From contig NZ_CP031168.1 of assembly GCF_022354825.1 (NCBI RefSeq), positions 2,543,501-2,607,500 on the forward strand: a DNA stretch of 64,000 nt. The letters run 5' to 3'. Below, piece by piece: positions 7,675-16,004 of the stretch. Source of the stretch: Paenibacillus sp. H1-7 (GTDB lineage: Bacteria; Bacillota; Bacilli; Paenibacillales; NBRC-103111). The position numbers and the translations under genes are program-made. The notes beneath the pieces were generated by a model. The model was not told the origin of the DNA. It saw nothing but the letters and a program-made list of their open reading frames with translations, and ran no database searches. Position 1 is the first letter of the stretch. Each line of letters begins with the position of its first letter.

Positions 7675-9764
7675 GAATATCGGAGAAGACGGGACGTTAT
7701 CGTTGGGCGAAAGACGTGCTGCGGCAGCTTAAGGACGAGCTGGAGCCGATGATGGCTTCGCCGCTGGCTATTCCCGTAGAGCCGGGCGGCTGGTGGCATC
7801 AGTACGTATGTCCGGAGCATCATACGGAGCTGCTATTCGACCCGCAGGAGCGGGATGCGGACGAGTTTGTCTGTCCTTACGGCTGCCGGCTGCATGGCGA
7901 GCCGTATCGAGGGGCATGGCTGGTGATGAAGCACCAGTCTTATGCACGGTATGCGCTCCAAGCAGCCGCCGTGTTCGCCGGGACGGGCGATAACCGGTTC
8001 GCGGAGTGGAGCGCGAGCATCCTGCTGCGGTATGCGGAGCAGTTCCCGCAGTATCCGATTCATCCCGAGGCGGAAGGCTGGATGCTCAAGGGCCGCGCGT
8101 TCCATCAGGCGCTCACCGAAGCGATCTGGGCAACAACGCTGATCCGCACCTGCCAGCTGCTCCTGGATGAGGGGTATGCGTTTCATGATGGCCAGCCGAA
8201 GCTGGACACGTTCTTTTCCATGCTGGAGGAGAGCATGACGCAGGCACGGCATATTTTGGTGAAGGAGCAGAATAAGCCGGAAAGCAACTACACCGCTTGG
8301 CTGAATGCGGCTCTCGCAGGAATCTATGCCTTGAAGCGCGATAAGGACAAGCTTGCGGAGCTGGTTCATGGGGAAGCGGGCCTTGAGCACCATTTGACGA
8401 TCGGCGTAAAAGCCGACCATATGGAATACGAGGGTGCCACCTATTATCATGTTTTCGTTCTCCGGGCGTATTTCATCGTCGTCGAGATGGCTGCCAGACT
8501 TGGCATAGAGCTTTACGGCATTCGCGGTGAGCAAGGGCAGTCGCTGGAAGGGATGCTCGATGTCATGGCATTGCTAGCCAACGAACAGGGCGAGCTCATT
8601 GCGCTCCATGACGGCCCGTACCAGCGGATTCCGTATGCGAGAGAAATCGCCGAGACGGTAGAAATCGGATTGAGCCGATTCGGCAAAGCGGATTATGTGC
8701 CGATGCTGAAGGAAGCTTACCGGCAAATGTACGGCAAGCCGGAGCGCGCGGGACTGGAGGCCATTTTGTATGGCCGGGAGGAGCTGGACGGCTACCTCGA
8801 TTCGGACCCGGAGGCTGCACCTGCGGCTGCGGCTTTGAGAGGCTCGTCCGTCCTCTTGGAGCCTTCGGGCTTCGTTATCGGAAGACGGCCGGGCGGGGTG
8901 CTGTCGTTCTTCGCCGACTTCGGCCCGCACGGCGGCTCGCACGGCCATTATGACAAGCTGCATTTGACGTTGGCTGGGCGGGACGGCTGGTTGGCGCCGG
9001 AGCTGGGCATGGTTCCGTATGGCTCCGTAACCCGCAAGGACTGGTATGCCTGCACGGCGAGCCACAACACGATCGTTGTGAACCAAGCATCGCAGGCGGC
9101 TCATACGGGCGAGCTGGTCCGATTCGATGAAACGGGCGACGGGACGTATGCGTGGCTTCGTTCTCGCGGAGCCTACGACGGATGTACGCTTGACAGGCAC
9201 TTGTTGTTGACGGACGAGTGGCTGCTCGACTGGTATGAAGTGGAGCTGGAATCGGAAGCGGTGATTGATTGGTGGATGCACAGTCCTAAGCTGTCGGCCG
9301 TGTACAGAGGCGGTCAGTGGCGGTCCCATGTAGGATCGCTCTCTGATAAGGGAGCGTACAGCTATGTGCGGACAGTTTCCGAGTGGCAGCCTCTGGAGGA
9401 AGACGGAAGCGGCAAAGTATGCCGTGTGGAAATGTCCGGGCCGGCTGGACAGGGCGTTGCCTTATCCGCACTGTCGGCGGATTCGTCGCAGCTTTTTCTT
9501 GCAACTACGCCAGGCACGGCGGATAACCCGGCGCGAACAATCGACGGATTGCTCCATCGCCAGCGGGGCACGAAGGCAGCCTTCGTGACGGTGTACAGCG
9601 ACAGCAGCATGCCGGCGGATATCCGTTGGCTGTCCGGGGAAGGGGAGCATCCGGCCCCAGGGTCGTCTGGGGGCCAGGCGAAGTCCGCTGCCATATCGTT
9701 CCGGAACGGAATATGGCACGCGGTGCTGGATTCCGTTCAGGGCCTTCGGCTGGAACGGCAGTAA
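7671..9764 (+). CDS. Heparinase II/III family protein, probable uronate polysaccharide lyase
   Basis: A 697-residue protein with an N-terminal alpha/alpha toroid (tryptophan- and tyrosine-rich, WHQYVCPEHH to about residue 380) and a C-terminal beta-sandwich. The family signature lies at residues 422-429 (GSHGHYDK), where the histidines and tyrosine of this family act in beta-elimination, followed by ASHNTIVVN. Oligo-alginate and heparin lyases of PL12, PL15, PL17 and PL21 share this fold, so a uronic-acid polysaccharide is the likely substrate. There is no signal peptide, so it probably degrades imported oligomers exolytically. The start overlaps the SDR stop (ATGA), indicating translational coupling. 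The hairpin array begins shortly after its stop codon. Confidence 0.88.
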   Translation: MRISEKTGRYRWAKDVLRQLKDELEPMMASPLAIPVEPGGWWHQYVCPEHHTELLFDPQERDADEFVCPYGCRLHGEPYRGAWLVMKHQSYARYALQAAAVFAGTGDNRFAEWSASILLRYAEQFPQYPIHPEAEGWMLKGRAFHQALTEAIWATTLIRTCQLLLDEGYAFHDGQPKLDTFFSMLEESMTQARHILVKEQNKPESNYTAWLNAALAGIYALKRDKDKLAELVHGEAGLEHHLTIGVKADHMEYEGATYYHVFVLRAYFIVVEMAARLGIELYGIRGEQGQSLEGMLDVMALLANEQGELIALHDGPYQRIPYAREIAETVEIGLSRFGKADYVPMLKEAYRQMYGKPERAGLEAILYGREELDGYLDSDPEAAPAAAALRGSSVLLEPSGFVIGRRPGGVLSFFADFGPHGGSHGHYDKLHLTLAGRDGWLAPELGMVPYGSVTRKDWYACTASHNTIVVNQASQAAHTGELVRFDETGDGTYAWLRSRGAYDGCTLDRHLLLTDEWLLDWYEVELESEAVIDWWMHSPKLSAVYRGGQWRSHVGSLSDKGAYSYVRTVSEWQPLEEDGSGKVCRVEMSGPAGQGVALSALSADSSQLFLATTPGTADNPARTIDGLLHRQRGTKAAFVTVYSDSSMPADIRWLSGEGEHPAPGSSGGQAKSAAISFRNGIWHAVLDSVQGLRLERQ

Positions 9765-9894
9765 TCGGAGCGCGATGGAGGCGTTGGTGAGCCCCATCGC
9801 CCGCGAATTGCCGACATGCGCAGCTTGGCTGCATGGCGGCAGGTTGAGCCCGGCGCGCGGACGGCGGGATGGGTTTGCCGCTGCGCGCTCGGGG

Positions 9895-10735
9895 AGTGGC
9901 TCTACGCGGTGCGACGCCTCCGTAAGTCGGAAAAACCGACTTACAGCCCGCTCGCGTGCGTGAAACCCTGCTGTAAGACGGAAAAACCGTCTTACAGCAC
10001 GCCAAAGCCCGGCTCCACGCGGTGTAACGCTTCTGTAAGTCGGAAAAACCGACTTACAGGCCGCTCGCGTGCGTGAAACCCAGCTGTAAGACGGAAAAAC
10101 CGTCTTACCGCATGCCAAAGCCCATCTCCACGCGGTGCGACGCCTCCGTAAGTCGGAAAAACCGACTTACAGGCCGCTCGCGTGCGTGAAACCCAGCTGT
10201 AAGACGGAAAAACCGTCTTACCGCATGCCAAGCCCGTCTCCACGCGGTGCGACGCCTCCGTAAGTCGGAAAAAAAGACTTACAGACCGCTCGCGTGCGTG
10301 AAACCCTGCTGTAAGACGGAAATACCTTCTTACAGCACGCAAAAGCCCATCTACACGCGGTGTGACGCCTCCGTAAGTCGGAAAAACCGACTTACAGCCC
10401 GCTCCCGCGCGTGAAACCCTGCTGTAAGACGGAAAAACCGTCTTACCGCTCGCCAAAGTCCGGCTCTACGCGGTGCCTCGCCTCCGTAAGTCGGAAAAAC
10501 CGACTTACAGGCCGCTCGCGTGCGTGAAACCCTGCAGTAAGACGGAAAAACCGTCTTACCGCATGCCAAAGCCCGTCTCCACGCGATGTGACGCCTCCCT
10601 AAGTCGGATAAACCGACTTACAGCCCGCTCGCGTGCGTGAAACCCAGCTGTAAGACGGAAAAACCGTCTTACAGCTCGCCAAACCCCGTCTCCGCGCCTC
10701 CGTAAGTCTGAAACCGACTTACACCCCGCTCCCCC
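9895..10735. repeat. Tandem array of ~113-bp units, each with two alternating 23-nt hairpins
   Basis: Seven full units and one shortened unit. Hairpin A has arms GTAAGTCGG and CCGACTTAC around AAAAA. Hairpin B has arms GTAAGACGG and CCGTCTTAC around AAAAA. A copies start at 9922, 10035, 10148, 10260, 10373, 10486, 10599 and 10702 (the last is 21 nt). B copies start at 9973, 10086, 10199, 10311, 10424, 10537 and 10650. The unit period is 113, 113, 112, 113, 113, 113 and 103 bp. A to B is 51-52 bp, joined by a conserved segment around CCGCTCGCGTGCGTGAAACCC; B to A is joined by GCCAAAGCCC...CACGCGGTG. A and B differ by one stem base pair (T:A versus A:T), changed on both sides. A4 and B4 are decayed. 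The array is not coding: a 113-bp period breaks the reading frame. Confidence 0.95.
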
Positions 10736-10747
10736 GCGCCCGCCCGC

Positions 10748-10776
10748 TTGACACGCACAAACTTTTCCAGTATAAC
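10748..10776 (+). promoter_or_regulatory. Sigma-A promoter of the argS T-box transcript
   Basis: TTGACA (10748-10753), a 17-bp spacer and TATAAC (10771-10776), placed just downstream of the hairpin array and upstream of the T-box leader. Confidence 0.8.
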
Positions 10777-10804
10777 TTATTTTAAACAATGGGTTATACA
10801 AGGA

Positions 10805-11047
10805 ATATTGATGATTGGGAGAGTAATCCTGACGTGCAGTCGCAGCGAGCCGGGGATAGTGGAAGCCGGTACGGATGTCACGGATGAAACGGACCCAGGA
10901 AATGATTTGCCGAAAATTGCAGCAATTAGGCAAATCCGGTTGAGCACCGTTATAACGGCAAAGTGGTAAAACCGTACGGTTTTGCACATGGAGTGGTACC
11001 GCGGGAACTAACAGCTCTCGTCTCTAATTGGAGACGGGAGCTTTTTG
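10805..11047 (+). ncRNA. T-box leader of argS, specifier codon CGG (Arg)
   Basis: A tRNA-sensing transcription attenuator. Stem I shows the AGTA half of the loop E motif (10822-10825), the distal AGCGAGCCGGGGATAGTGG segment, and on the 3' side GGATGAAA followed by the specifier CGG at 10890-10892 and a purine. The lower helix GGG/CCC and the upper ATCC/GGAT pair around this loop. The antiterminator T-box TGGTACCGCGG is at 10994-11004; its bulge UGGU would pair with the tRNA 3' end ACCA. A terminator hairpin follows at 11013-11042 with a T-run. Uncharged tRNA-Arg(CCG) is therefore predicted to turn on argS. Confidence 0.93.
11013..11047 (+). terminator. T-box attenuator terminator
   Basis: Arms AGCTCTCGTCTC (11013-11024) and GAGACGGGAGCT (11031-11042), then TTTT. 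It competes with the T-box antiterminator upstream. Confidence 0.93.
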
Positions 11048-11075
11048 CATTTCACAGACTAAGGAGGGAATTGTC

Positions 11076-12947
11076 ATGATGTTGAATGAACTGATCGCCC
11101 AACAGCTGGAACACGGCATGCAGGAGCTGCTCAATGCCTCCGAAACGGCACGGCCCGAGGGGCTCCGAATCGTCATCGAGCATCCGGCGAACAAGGAGCA
11201 CGGCGATTACAGCACGAATATGGCCATGCTGCTGGCCAAGCCGCTTAAGAGGGCGCCTGCCGCCATTGCTCAAGAGCTGATATCGAAGCTGCAGCAGCCG
11301 GCCATCCGTTCTCTGATCAGTCGCATGGAAGTGGCGGGACCGGGATTTATCAATCTGTATGTCGATTGGAGCCGGTGGGCCACGCAAGCTGACGAGCTGG
11401 AGCTGCATGTCGGCTCATCGTCCGATAAGGTGGTTATTGAACATACGTCTATCAATCCCAATAAATCGGCGCACATCGGACATTTAAGAAATTCTTGTAT
11501 CGGAGATACGTTGGCGCGGCTGATGCGAAGGACCGGCTACCAGGTCGAAGTGCATAATTACATCGACGATTTGGGCAATCAGCTTGCGGATACGGTAGTG
11601 GGTATACATCGTACAACGATAGAAGGAGATTATCCTCGTTTCGGTGACTTTTGCTGGGATGTGTATGCCGAAGTCAACAAAGCGTACAAGGAACAGCCGG
11701 ATTTACAATTGGAGCGTACCCGCGTGCTGCATGAGCTGGAAAAAGGCGGCTCGAGCATAGCCTGGACAGGACTGCTCGTGGCGGAGCGAATCGTTAAAGA
11801 GCATGTGGAGGAAATGAAGCAGTTCGGCATTGGGTACGACGTGCTCGTGTGGGAAAGTAATATAGTCAGAGAGGGCTTCTGGTCGAGCGCCTTTGCGCTG
11901 CTTAAAGAGACGCCGGTTTTCGTTCAGGAGACCGAAGGGAAGCTGGAAGGCTGCTGGGTACTTAAGCAGGAGGAGCAACAAGGTGAGGCTGCGGAGTTTC
12001 ATGCCGAGAAAGTGCTTGTGAGATCCAACGGCATTCTGACCTACACCGCCAAAGATATCGCATACCATCTATGGAAATTCGGGCTGCTCGACAAAGATTT
12101 CCGCTACCAAAAGTTCGCCGAAGGCCTTTATACAACGGATCCCAAGGGCCGCAAAAAGAACCTCGGCCGAGCCGACACGGTCATTAACGTGATTGACCAT
12201 AGGCAGGAATATCCGCAAGCGATGGTCAAGCAAGCTTTGCTGGCACTGGGTTATGACAAGCAGGCGGAGCGGCTGAAGCATGTCAGCTACGGGGTTGTTT
12301 CCTTAAGCCGCGACACGGCGGAAAGTCTTGGCGTCGATGTCAGCGATGGAAAACATTCTTACCCGATGTCGGGAAGGCAAGGAATCGGTGTTAAGATTGC
12401 AGATTTTCTCGCTCATATGGAGCAGGTCATCGATTCAAAGCGGTCTCGGAAGAAGGCGGGATTATCGAGCCGCGCGATAGCTGCGGCCGCAGTGCGATAC
12501 TATTTGCTCCGGTTTCACCTGCAGACCGAGGTGGTCTTCGATCTGGCCCAGGCAACCGAAATTTCCGGGAATACAGGAGTGTATTTGTTATATTCGTACG
12601 CAAGAGCGTGCAGCATATTAGCCAAAATGAAAGAAGATACCGGAAGCCGGAATAATGATGAACGGGAAGGCTTCGCCGGCTTGAACGAGCAAGAATCCGC
12701 CCTGCTAAGGCAGCTTGCTTATTGGCCGGAAACGCTGGACATAGCGGCAAAGGAGCTCGCGCCGAATATGATATGCTCTTATGCGCATGAGCTGGCTACG
12801 CTGTTCAATCATTTTTATGCGACATGCCCGATTTGGAAGGCGGATAGCGCAAAGAGGGATTCCAGGCTCTGGATCACGAGCCGCTTCAAGGATACGCTGC
12901 AAGATGCTTTGCAAATATTGGGCTTGCCTGCGCCGCGGACCATGTAA
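11076..12947 (+). CDS. argS: Arginyl-tRNA synthetase
   Basis: Charges tRNA-Arg with arginine. The 623-residue protein has the ArgRS N-terminal tRNA-binding domain (IVIEHPANKEHGDYSTNMAM), the class I signature HIGHLRN at about residue 133, a KMSKS-like loop MSGRQGIG at about residue 431, and a C-terminal DALR anticodon-binding domain (LLYSYARACSILAKM). It is about 60 residues longer than typical ArgRS and its KMSKS-like loop differs from the usual MSTR(K/A)G form. The ATG at 11076 follows AAGGAGGG; an upstream in-frame start at 11028 lies inside the attenuator and is rejected. Expression is controlled by the T-box leader. It may be a second, divergent ArgRS in the genome, which cannot be tested here. 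Confidence 0.93.
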   Translation: MMLNELIAQQLEHGMQELLNASETARPEGLRIVIEHPANKEHGDYSTNMAMLLAKPLKRAPAAIAQELISKLQQPAIRSLISRMEVAGPGFINLYVDWSRWATQADELELHVGSSSDKVVIEHTSINPNKSAHIGHLRNSCIGDTLARLMRRTGYQVEVHNYIDDLGNQLADTVVGIHRTTIEGDYPRFGDFCWDVYAEVNKAYKEQPDLQLERTRVLHELEKGGSSIAWTGLLVAERIVKEHVEEMKQFGIGYDVLVWESNIVREGFWSSAFALLKETPVFVQETEGKLEGCWVLKQEEQQGEAAEFHAEKVLVRSNGILTYTAKDIAYHLWKFGLLDKDFRYQKFAEGLYTTDPKGRKKNLGRADTVINVIDHRQEYPQAMVKQALLALGYDKQAERLKHVSYGVVSLSRDTAESLGVDVSDGKHSYPMSGRQGIGVKIADFLAHMEQVIDSKRSRKKAGLSSRAIAAAAVRYYLLRFHLQTEVVFDLAQATEISGNTGVYLLYSYARACSILAKMKEDTGSRNNDEREGFAGLNEQESALLRQLAYWPETLDIAAKELAPNMICSYAHELATLFNHFYATCPIWKADSAKRDSRLWITSRFKDTLQDALQILGLPAPRTM

Positions 12948-13101
12948 TAGACTTTGATTTCGGATGCAGGCCGGATTCGGTTAAAGATATAAGTTTGTCC
13001 GCTTGCTTCTAGCACAATGGACAACTTTTGGCTGAAACATTGGCTAACTGTCCATCGTAGAGTATAGTGATACTTATATAACAGACAAGGAGGTGAATCC
13101 A

Positions 13102-13470
13102 TTGATCGAAATCCAGGATGTCGTCGTGCACGAGCTGCTCCCCTATTTATTTTCTATCGGTATCATCTGCTCGCTCGGCTATGTTTATGCGGCCTTTGTA
13201 CACAGAGGATTAACGGAAAGCCGGTTCCGGCATAACGCGGTATGGATCGTGCACGTTCCGTTACCCAAGCAGGCGCTTGGCAGAAGAACGATGCATCATT
13301 GGCTGGCAAGGAAAGTGAAGCGCAAAGAAGCGCCGGAGGGTGATTCGGACGACTACGCTTCCTCGTTTGGACATATTCAGCTAACCAAACGAGGAGGATT
13401 ACAATGGAAAAGAACAATGGATTCACCCGATTTACCAAATACGGCTTTTTTGCAGCGATTGCCGCGTTAA
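13102..13470 (+). CDS. Small one-TM membrane protein upstream of yidC (hypothetical)
   Basis: A 122-residue ORF that I do not recognise. A single hydrophobic segment lies near the N-terminus (LLPYLFSIGIICSLGYVYA), followed by a basic cytoplasmic-looking tail (RRTMHHWLARKVKRKEAPEG). The TTG at 13102 is preceded by a perfect AGGAGGTGA; the GTG at 13093 is part of that ribosome site and so cannot be the start. It runs 67 bp into yidC in another frame, and yidC has its own GGAGG site inside this ORF, so the two are probably translationally coupled. The TM segment and basic tail would fit a membrane-biogenesis role with YidC, but this is inference. Confidence 0.55.
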   Translation: MIEIQDVVVHELLPYLFSIGIICSLGYVYAAFVHRGLTESRFRHNAVWIVHVPLPKQALGRRTMHHWLARKVKRKEAPEGDSDDYASSFGHIQLTKRGGLQWKRTMDSPDLPNTAFLQRLPR

Positions 13471-14222
13471 TTATTTTAACCGGATGCGGTGCAACAGGCC
13501 CGAGCGCCACTATCGACGCCAATACGCCAGGCTTCTTTAATCACTATATCGTCTATCCCTTTTCGTATTTGATACAGCACATCGCTTCTTTCTTCGATGG
13601 AAGCTATGGGCTTGCCTTGATCATATTGACGCTGATTGTGAGAATTGCCTTATTCCCTCTTATGATGAGACAATACCGCAGCCAGCATATGATGAAGCAA
13701 AAGATGAATGCCCTTCAGCCGGAATTGAAGGAGCTTCAGGAGAAATACAAGGGTCAGGATTCGGCCGAAGCCAAAGCCAAAATGCAGCAGGAAACGCTCC
13801 AGCTGTATCAAAAGCATCAGGTCAATCCGCTAGCGGTCGGATGTCTGCCAGCACTCATTCAGCTGCCGATCCTGTCGGGAGTATACTATGCGATCAAAAT
13901 GACGCCGGAGCTCGCGGACCATTCATTTCTGTGGTTTCAGCTCGGCTCGCCGGACTTCATTCTGCCATTCGTTGCGGCTGCAGTCTATTATGTGCAGTTT
14001 CGCGTCTCACTTATCGGTACGGATCCGGCACAGCAAGGTCAGATGAAGATCTTCGGCTATCTTTCCCCGATTATGATGGGGATCTTCTCCTTCAGCGCCC
14101 CGGCCGCTTTGCCGTTGTACTGGGCTGTCGGCGGAATCTTCGTTCTGCTGCAAACGCTGCTTGCCAAACGGCTTTATTCCGTACAGGAACAGCCTCTGAC
14201 GCCGGAAAATCAGAACGGCTGA
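13404..14222 (+). CDS. yidC: Membrane protein insertase YidC (lipoprotein, SpoIIIJ/YqjG type)
   Basis: Inserts proteins into the cytoplasmic membrane, with or without Sec. The 272-residue protein has a lipoprotein signal ending in LTGC (Cys28), as in Gram-positive YidC. It has five predicted membrane segments and the conserved TM2 motif LIVRIALFPLMMRQ, whose arginine lies in the hydrophilic groove. The charged cytoplasmic loop MMKQKMNALQPELKELQEKY is also typical. The ATG at 13404 is preceded by GAGGAGG. It is not next to rnpA, rpmH or jag, so it is probably the second YidC copy (YqjG-like), not the oriC-proximal one. Confidence 0.93.
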   Translation: MEKNNGFTRFTKYGFFAAIAALIILTGCGATGPSATIDANTPGFFNHYIVYPFSYLIQHIASFFDGSYGLALIILTLIVRIALFPLMMRQYRSQHMMKQKMNALQPELKELQEKYKGQDSAEAKAKMQQETLQLYQKHQVNPLAVGCLPALIQLPILSGVYYAIKMTPELADHSFLWFQLGSPDFILPFVAAAVYYVQFRVSLIGTDPAQQGQMKIFGYLSPIMMGIFSFSAPAALPLYWAVGGIFVLLQTLLAKRLYSVQEQPLTPENQNG

Positions 14223-14246
14223 TCCTAAAACGTATTGAAATGAAAC

Positions 14247-14283
14247 AAAGGACGGTCCCTATTATAGAGGCCGTCCTTTTTAC
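14247..14283 (+). terminator. Rho-independent terminator after yidC
   Basis: Arms AAAGGACGG (14248-14256) and CCGTCCTTT (14271-14279), followed by T residues. Confidence 0.85.
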
Positions 14284-14301
14284 CGTATCGCAAGTCGTCA
14301 G

Positions 14302-15207
14302 TCAGGAGGTGATGAAAGCCCCTCCGTTGACATGAATCGTTTCGCCCGTTACAAAACGGGAATCGTCGCTAGCCAAGTACACATAAGCCGGCGCGAGCTC
14401 GAACGGCTGGCCTGCCCGTTTCATGGCCGTGTCGGAGCCGAACCGGGAAACCTCCTCTGCCGAATAGCTGGAGACGATAAGAGGCGTCCAGATCGGGCCG
14501 GGTGCCACTGCGTTGACACGGATCTGTTGATCAACCAGAGACATCGACAGAGAGCGGGTGAACGTTACGATGGCACCTTTTGTCGAGGAATAGTCGATAA
14601 GCTCTTTACTTCCCTGATAAGCCGTGATGGAAGCCGTATTGATGATGGAGCTGCCTGCTTTGAGGTGGGGAAGGGCGGCCTGCGTCATGAAGAAGAAGGA
14701 AAAAATATTCGTTTGGAACGTATGAAGAAGCTGCTCCTCGGAAATATTCAAAATGCTTTGCTGGGGATACTGTACCCCTATATTGTTGACCAGCACATCC
14801 AGTTTGCCGAAAGCTTGCAGCGTCTGTGAAACGACCTGGGCGCTTTGCGACTTGTGGCGCAAATCGGTCTTGATGGCGAGGCACCGCCGGCCCAGCTGTT
14901 CGATTCGCTGCTTCGTTTCGTCCGCATCGGGAACCTCATATAAATAGACGATTACGACGTCGGCGCCTTCTTTTGCAAAAGCAATGGATGTCGCGCGCCC
15001 GATCCCGCTGTCTCCTCCGGTAACGATAGCGACTTTGTTCGCCAGCTTACCGCTTCCTTTATACTCAGGATTTTCAAACAAAGGGCGCGGATTCATCAGA
15101 TATTCCAAGCCGGGCTGCTGATTTTGGTGCTGCGGCGGAAACGTTATCGGCTGTTCTTCGCACACCATTTCTTTACTGTAATAGGGATATCCAGGATACG
15201 GATTCAT
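14302..15207 (-). CDS. SDR oxidoreductase of the general-stress (YhxC/YdaD) type
   Basis: A 301-residue NAD(P)-dependent dehydrogenase. A 50-residue proline- and tyrosine-rich N-terminal extension (MNPYPGYPYY...) precedes the Rossmann motif TGGDSGIG, then NNIG, a catalytic Ser in IINTASITAYQG and YSSTKGA (Tyr and Lys). It ends with GGAFITS. The extension and overall sequence match the Bacillus general-stress dehydrogenases related to Gsp39/YdaD and YhxC. The physiological substrate of these is not established. The ATG has GGGAGGAC upstream. It is transcribed convergently with yidC. Confidence 0.88.
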   Translation of the reverse strand: MNPYPGYPYYSKEMVCEEQPITFPPQHQNQQPGLEYLMNPRPLFENPEYKGSGKLANKVAIVTGGDSGIGRATSIAFAKEGADVVIVYLYEVPDADETKQRIEQLGRRCLAIKTDLRHKSQSAQVVSQTLQAFGKLDVLVNNIGVQYPQQSILNISEEQLLHTFQTNIFSFFFMTQAALPHLKAGSSIINTASITAYQGSKELIDYSSTKGAIVTFTRSLSMSLVDQQIRVNAVAPGPIWTPLIVSSYSAEEVSRFGSDTAMKRAGQPFELAPAYVYLASDDSRFVTGETIHVNGGAFITS

Positions 15208-15287
15208 AGCGTCCTCCCGTAAAATAGGTCATTATCACGGGATAGTGTATGCGCGATTACAGCATGGGGTGCACAAGATGCCTTCTG

Positions 15288-15812
15288 TTACAGCTCGATC
15301 CAAAACCGTTTGACGACATTTCCGTCCTCTTCTACAAAGTCGGTATCGGGTATGCCGCCGTTTCTTAAAATGGTCCGCGCGGACGAAATATTGTCTTCAT
15401 CGCACACGACCAACGCTTTTGCAACGCCAAAACGCCTTAGTTGATCAAGAGCAAGGGCCAGCAGCTCGGTTGCATAGCCTTTCCGCCGTTCGGACGGCCG
15501 GATGCCGTACCCGATATGGCCGCCGCTTTGCAGCAGCTTCTCCGTCAGCTTGTGCCGTATATTCACGACCCCAATGACAGTACGATCTTCGTCAACAAGC
15601 CAGTAGGTTGAATCGGGTACCCGTCCCTCGGGTAAGCGTTCGCCCCTCTCACTATCCAGAAGATTCTGCACCATCGCTGCAAAATCACTTGGATCCGCCC
15701 GGATTACATACGGAATCATCGTCTCGCCGCTGTCCTGCCACTCCCGGTAAAACGACTTGTACTCCTTTTCCAGCTCCACTGCAGGTCGTACTAACGATAC
15801 TTTCTTGTTCAT
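15288..15812 (-). CDS. GNAT family N-acetyltransferase
   Basis: A 174-residue acetyl-CoA-dependent acetyltransferase. The core runs from YWLVDEDRTVIGVVNIRHKL through IGYGIRPSERRKGYATELLALAL, whose RRKGYA segment is the acetyl-CoA pyrophosphate loop, to NGGIPDTDFVEEDG and RFWIEL. This pattern is closest to small-molecule GNATs. A longer ORF reaches 15884, but the ATG at 15812 has GGAGGGA at the right distance and begins the conserved MNKKVSLVRPAVELE. The substrate is unknown. Confidence 0.85.
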   Translation of the reverse strand: MNKKVSLVRPAVELEKEYKSFYREWQDSGETMIPYVIRADPSDFAAMVQNLLDSERGERLPEGRVPDSTYWLVDEDRTVIGVVNIRHKLTEKLLQSGGHIGYGIRPSERRKGYATELLALALDQLRRFGVAKALVVCDEDNISSARTILRNGGIPDTDFVEEDGNVVKRFWIEL

Positions 15813-15976
15813 ACAAATCCCTCCGGAATGTTGGATATACTGCAATCCGGTTCCCAGTATTATACAGCAATCAGGCCAACGCACAAGAGGTTATTTTCGC
15901 CGCTTATCTTATGATTGTGCAAATAAGCATCAACTTTGGACATTCCTATGAGCAGCTTGCTGGCTTATAATTACGT

Positions 15977-15990
15977 TGAAAACGTTTTAA
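15977..15990 (+). promoter_or_regulatory. cre-like operator upstream of alpha-fucosidase
   Basis: TGAAAACGTTTTAA matches the cre consensus TGWAANCGNTNWCA at 13 of 14 positions. It lies 15 bp before the fucosidase start codon, overlapping the leader, where a bound CcpA or LacI-type repressor would block transcription. Confidence 0.55.
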
Positions 15991-16004
15991 TAGGAGGGGC
16001 AGCG

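Noticed and set aside
9462..10569. Minus-strand frames of 72-218 codons with repeated Cys-Lys-Ser-Val-Phe-Pro-Thr-Tyr segments across the hairpin array
   Set aside because: They are reading frames through the 113-bp repeat. The period is not a multiple of three, so each frame breaks, and none has a ribosome site.
9895..10735. CRISPR array
   Set aside because: Repeats are palindromes of two alternating types, and the sequences between them are conserved, not unique spacers. No cas genes are near.
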